A stretch of 64,000 nucleotides of DNA from Dehalococcoidia bacterium. GTDB lineage: Bacteria > Chloroflexota > Dehalococcoidia > Lucifugimonadales > Lucifugimonadaceae. Below the pieces are notes generated by a model. The model was not told the origin of the DNA. It saw only the letters and a list, made by a program, of their open reading frames with translations, and did no database searches. A program made the position numbers and the translations under genes. Positions 63,749 through 64,000 of this stretch are shown piece after piece; position 1 is the first letter of the stretch, and each line of letters opens with the position of its first letter. The stretch is taken from NCBI GenBank assembly GCA_012959765.1, contig DUCO01000030.1:1-64000 (forward strand), read 5' to 3'.

Positions 63749-64000
63749 ATGACTATCGACGTCGCCACAGGAATCGCCCGAATCCTCAAGCAAGAAAACG
63801 TACCGTGGGTTTCGACGTTCCCGGTCAGCAAGGTCAATAACTCGTTTGGCCGCGAGGGCCTGAAACTTCTCATGATGCGAGACGACCGATACGCAGTTAG
63901 CGTTGCCGATGCATATTCGAGAATCAACAACGGGAATAAAATCGGCGTCTGCACTTTTTCTGGCGGTATCAACGCTGCCGGTGCGCAGGTCGCCTACTCC
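63749..64000 (+). CDS. ThDP-dependent enzyme (acetolactate synthase-like), N-terminus only
   Basis: 84 residues to the window edge. ATG at 63749 follows CAGGAG. MTIDVATGIARILKQENVPW, MMRDDRYAVSVADAYSRINN and GVCTFSGGINAAGAQVAY match the N-terminal pyrimidine domain of the ThDP decarboxylase/acetolactate synthase family. The usual catalytic Glu position after the first strand reads FPVSKVNNS here and does not show an obvious Glu, so the exact family is open. The rest of the gene lies to the right. Confidence 0.75.
   Translation, partial: MTIDVATGIARILKQENVPWVSTFPVSKVNNSFGREGLKLLMMRDDRYAVSVADAYSRINNGNKIGVCTFSGGINAAGAQVAYS

Noticed and set aside
63508-63972. A 154-codon minus-strand frame at the right end
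   Set aside because: It lies opposite the start of the ThDP enzyme, which has a ribosome site and family motifs.

Overview
The window is bacterial, about half G+C, and gene-dense, with genes in mixed orientation. The gene set suggests a free-living, probably marine member of the Chloroflexota (SAR202/Dehalococcoidia-like). The pointers are a fused-subunit 2-oxoacid:ferredoxin oxidoreductase, cytochrome c maturation genes with a cysteine-type CcmE, a PPi-type phosphofructokinase, an ImuB/DUF6504/DnaE2 mutasome, amidohydrolase, sulfatase and molybdenum-hydroxylase genes, and dispersed REP-like repeats. No rRNA is present, so the phylum is an inference from gene content. The only structural RNA seen is a tRNA-Phe.

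Layout. 0-3.5 kb: an edge-truncated pseudouridine synthase, an amidohydrolase, and a decayed adenylate cyclase/AlkD pair that lies in one reading frame broken by three stop codons. 3.7-8.3 kb: PPi-phosphofructokinase, then ccmA-ccmB-ccmC-ccmD-like-ccmE for heme delivery to c-type cytochromes. 8.5-14 kb: an MFS exporter, PlsY-like acyltransferase, ECF-type sigma factor, and korAB. 14.5-18.8 kb: Nudix, GNAT, ThuA-like, sulfatase and amidohydrolase-2 genes, a likely catabolic cluster. 18.8-24 kb (minus): an operon of FAS1-like dehydratase, MaoC hydratase, a tandem double SDR, a [2Fe-2S] subunit and a molybdopterin subunit with an in-frame TAG. 24-30 kb: a membrane protein, a decayed HAD phosphatase, MOSC protein, PcrA/UvrD helicase, an unknown protein and a DRTGG-type P-loop protein.

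30-35.4 kb: tRNA-Phe followed by a more A+T-rich islet with a zinc-ribbon protein, an M28 peptidase stub, MarR, an RND pump and an IS6-like transposase. A degenerate copy of the tRNA 3' end lies at its right side. 35.4-41.6 kb: a TIM-barrel-like protein, a decayed lipoprotein, MsrA, an unknown HTH-like protein, a PPOX flavoprotein and a cation/proton antiporter. 41.7-47 kb (minus): the nusA-ylxR-infB-rbfA-truB operon without rimP. 47-51.5 kb: a decayed HAD phosphatase, an RRM protein, proS, and a decayed alpha/beta hydrolase. 51.5-59.2 kb: a 27-residue peptide gene, then imuB, a DUF6504 gene and dnaE2, which form an error-prone repair cassette interrupted by a decayed dehydrogenase. 59.2-64 kb: DUF1643, a decayed universal stress protein, a three-gene GlpA-like/FAD oxidoreductase/DUF1667 operon, and the start of a ThDP enzyme.

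Two themes stand out. First, about nine genes are broken by in-frame stops, frameshifts or deletions, often several per gene, which suggests ongoing gene erosion (or an error-rich assembly). Second, several intact genes are unusual variants: CXXXY-type CcmE, a CcmD with an exported domain, a double SDR, a DnaE2 with a repeat-bearing N-terminal extension, and a nusA leader with a terminator-like hairpin.
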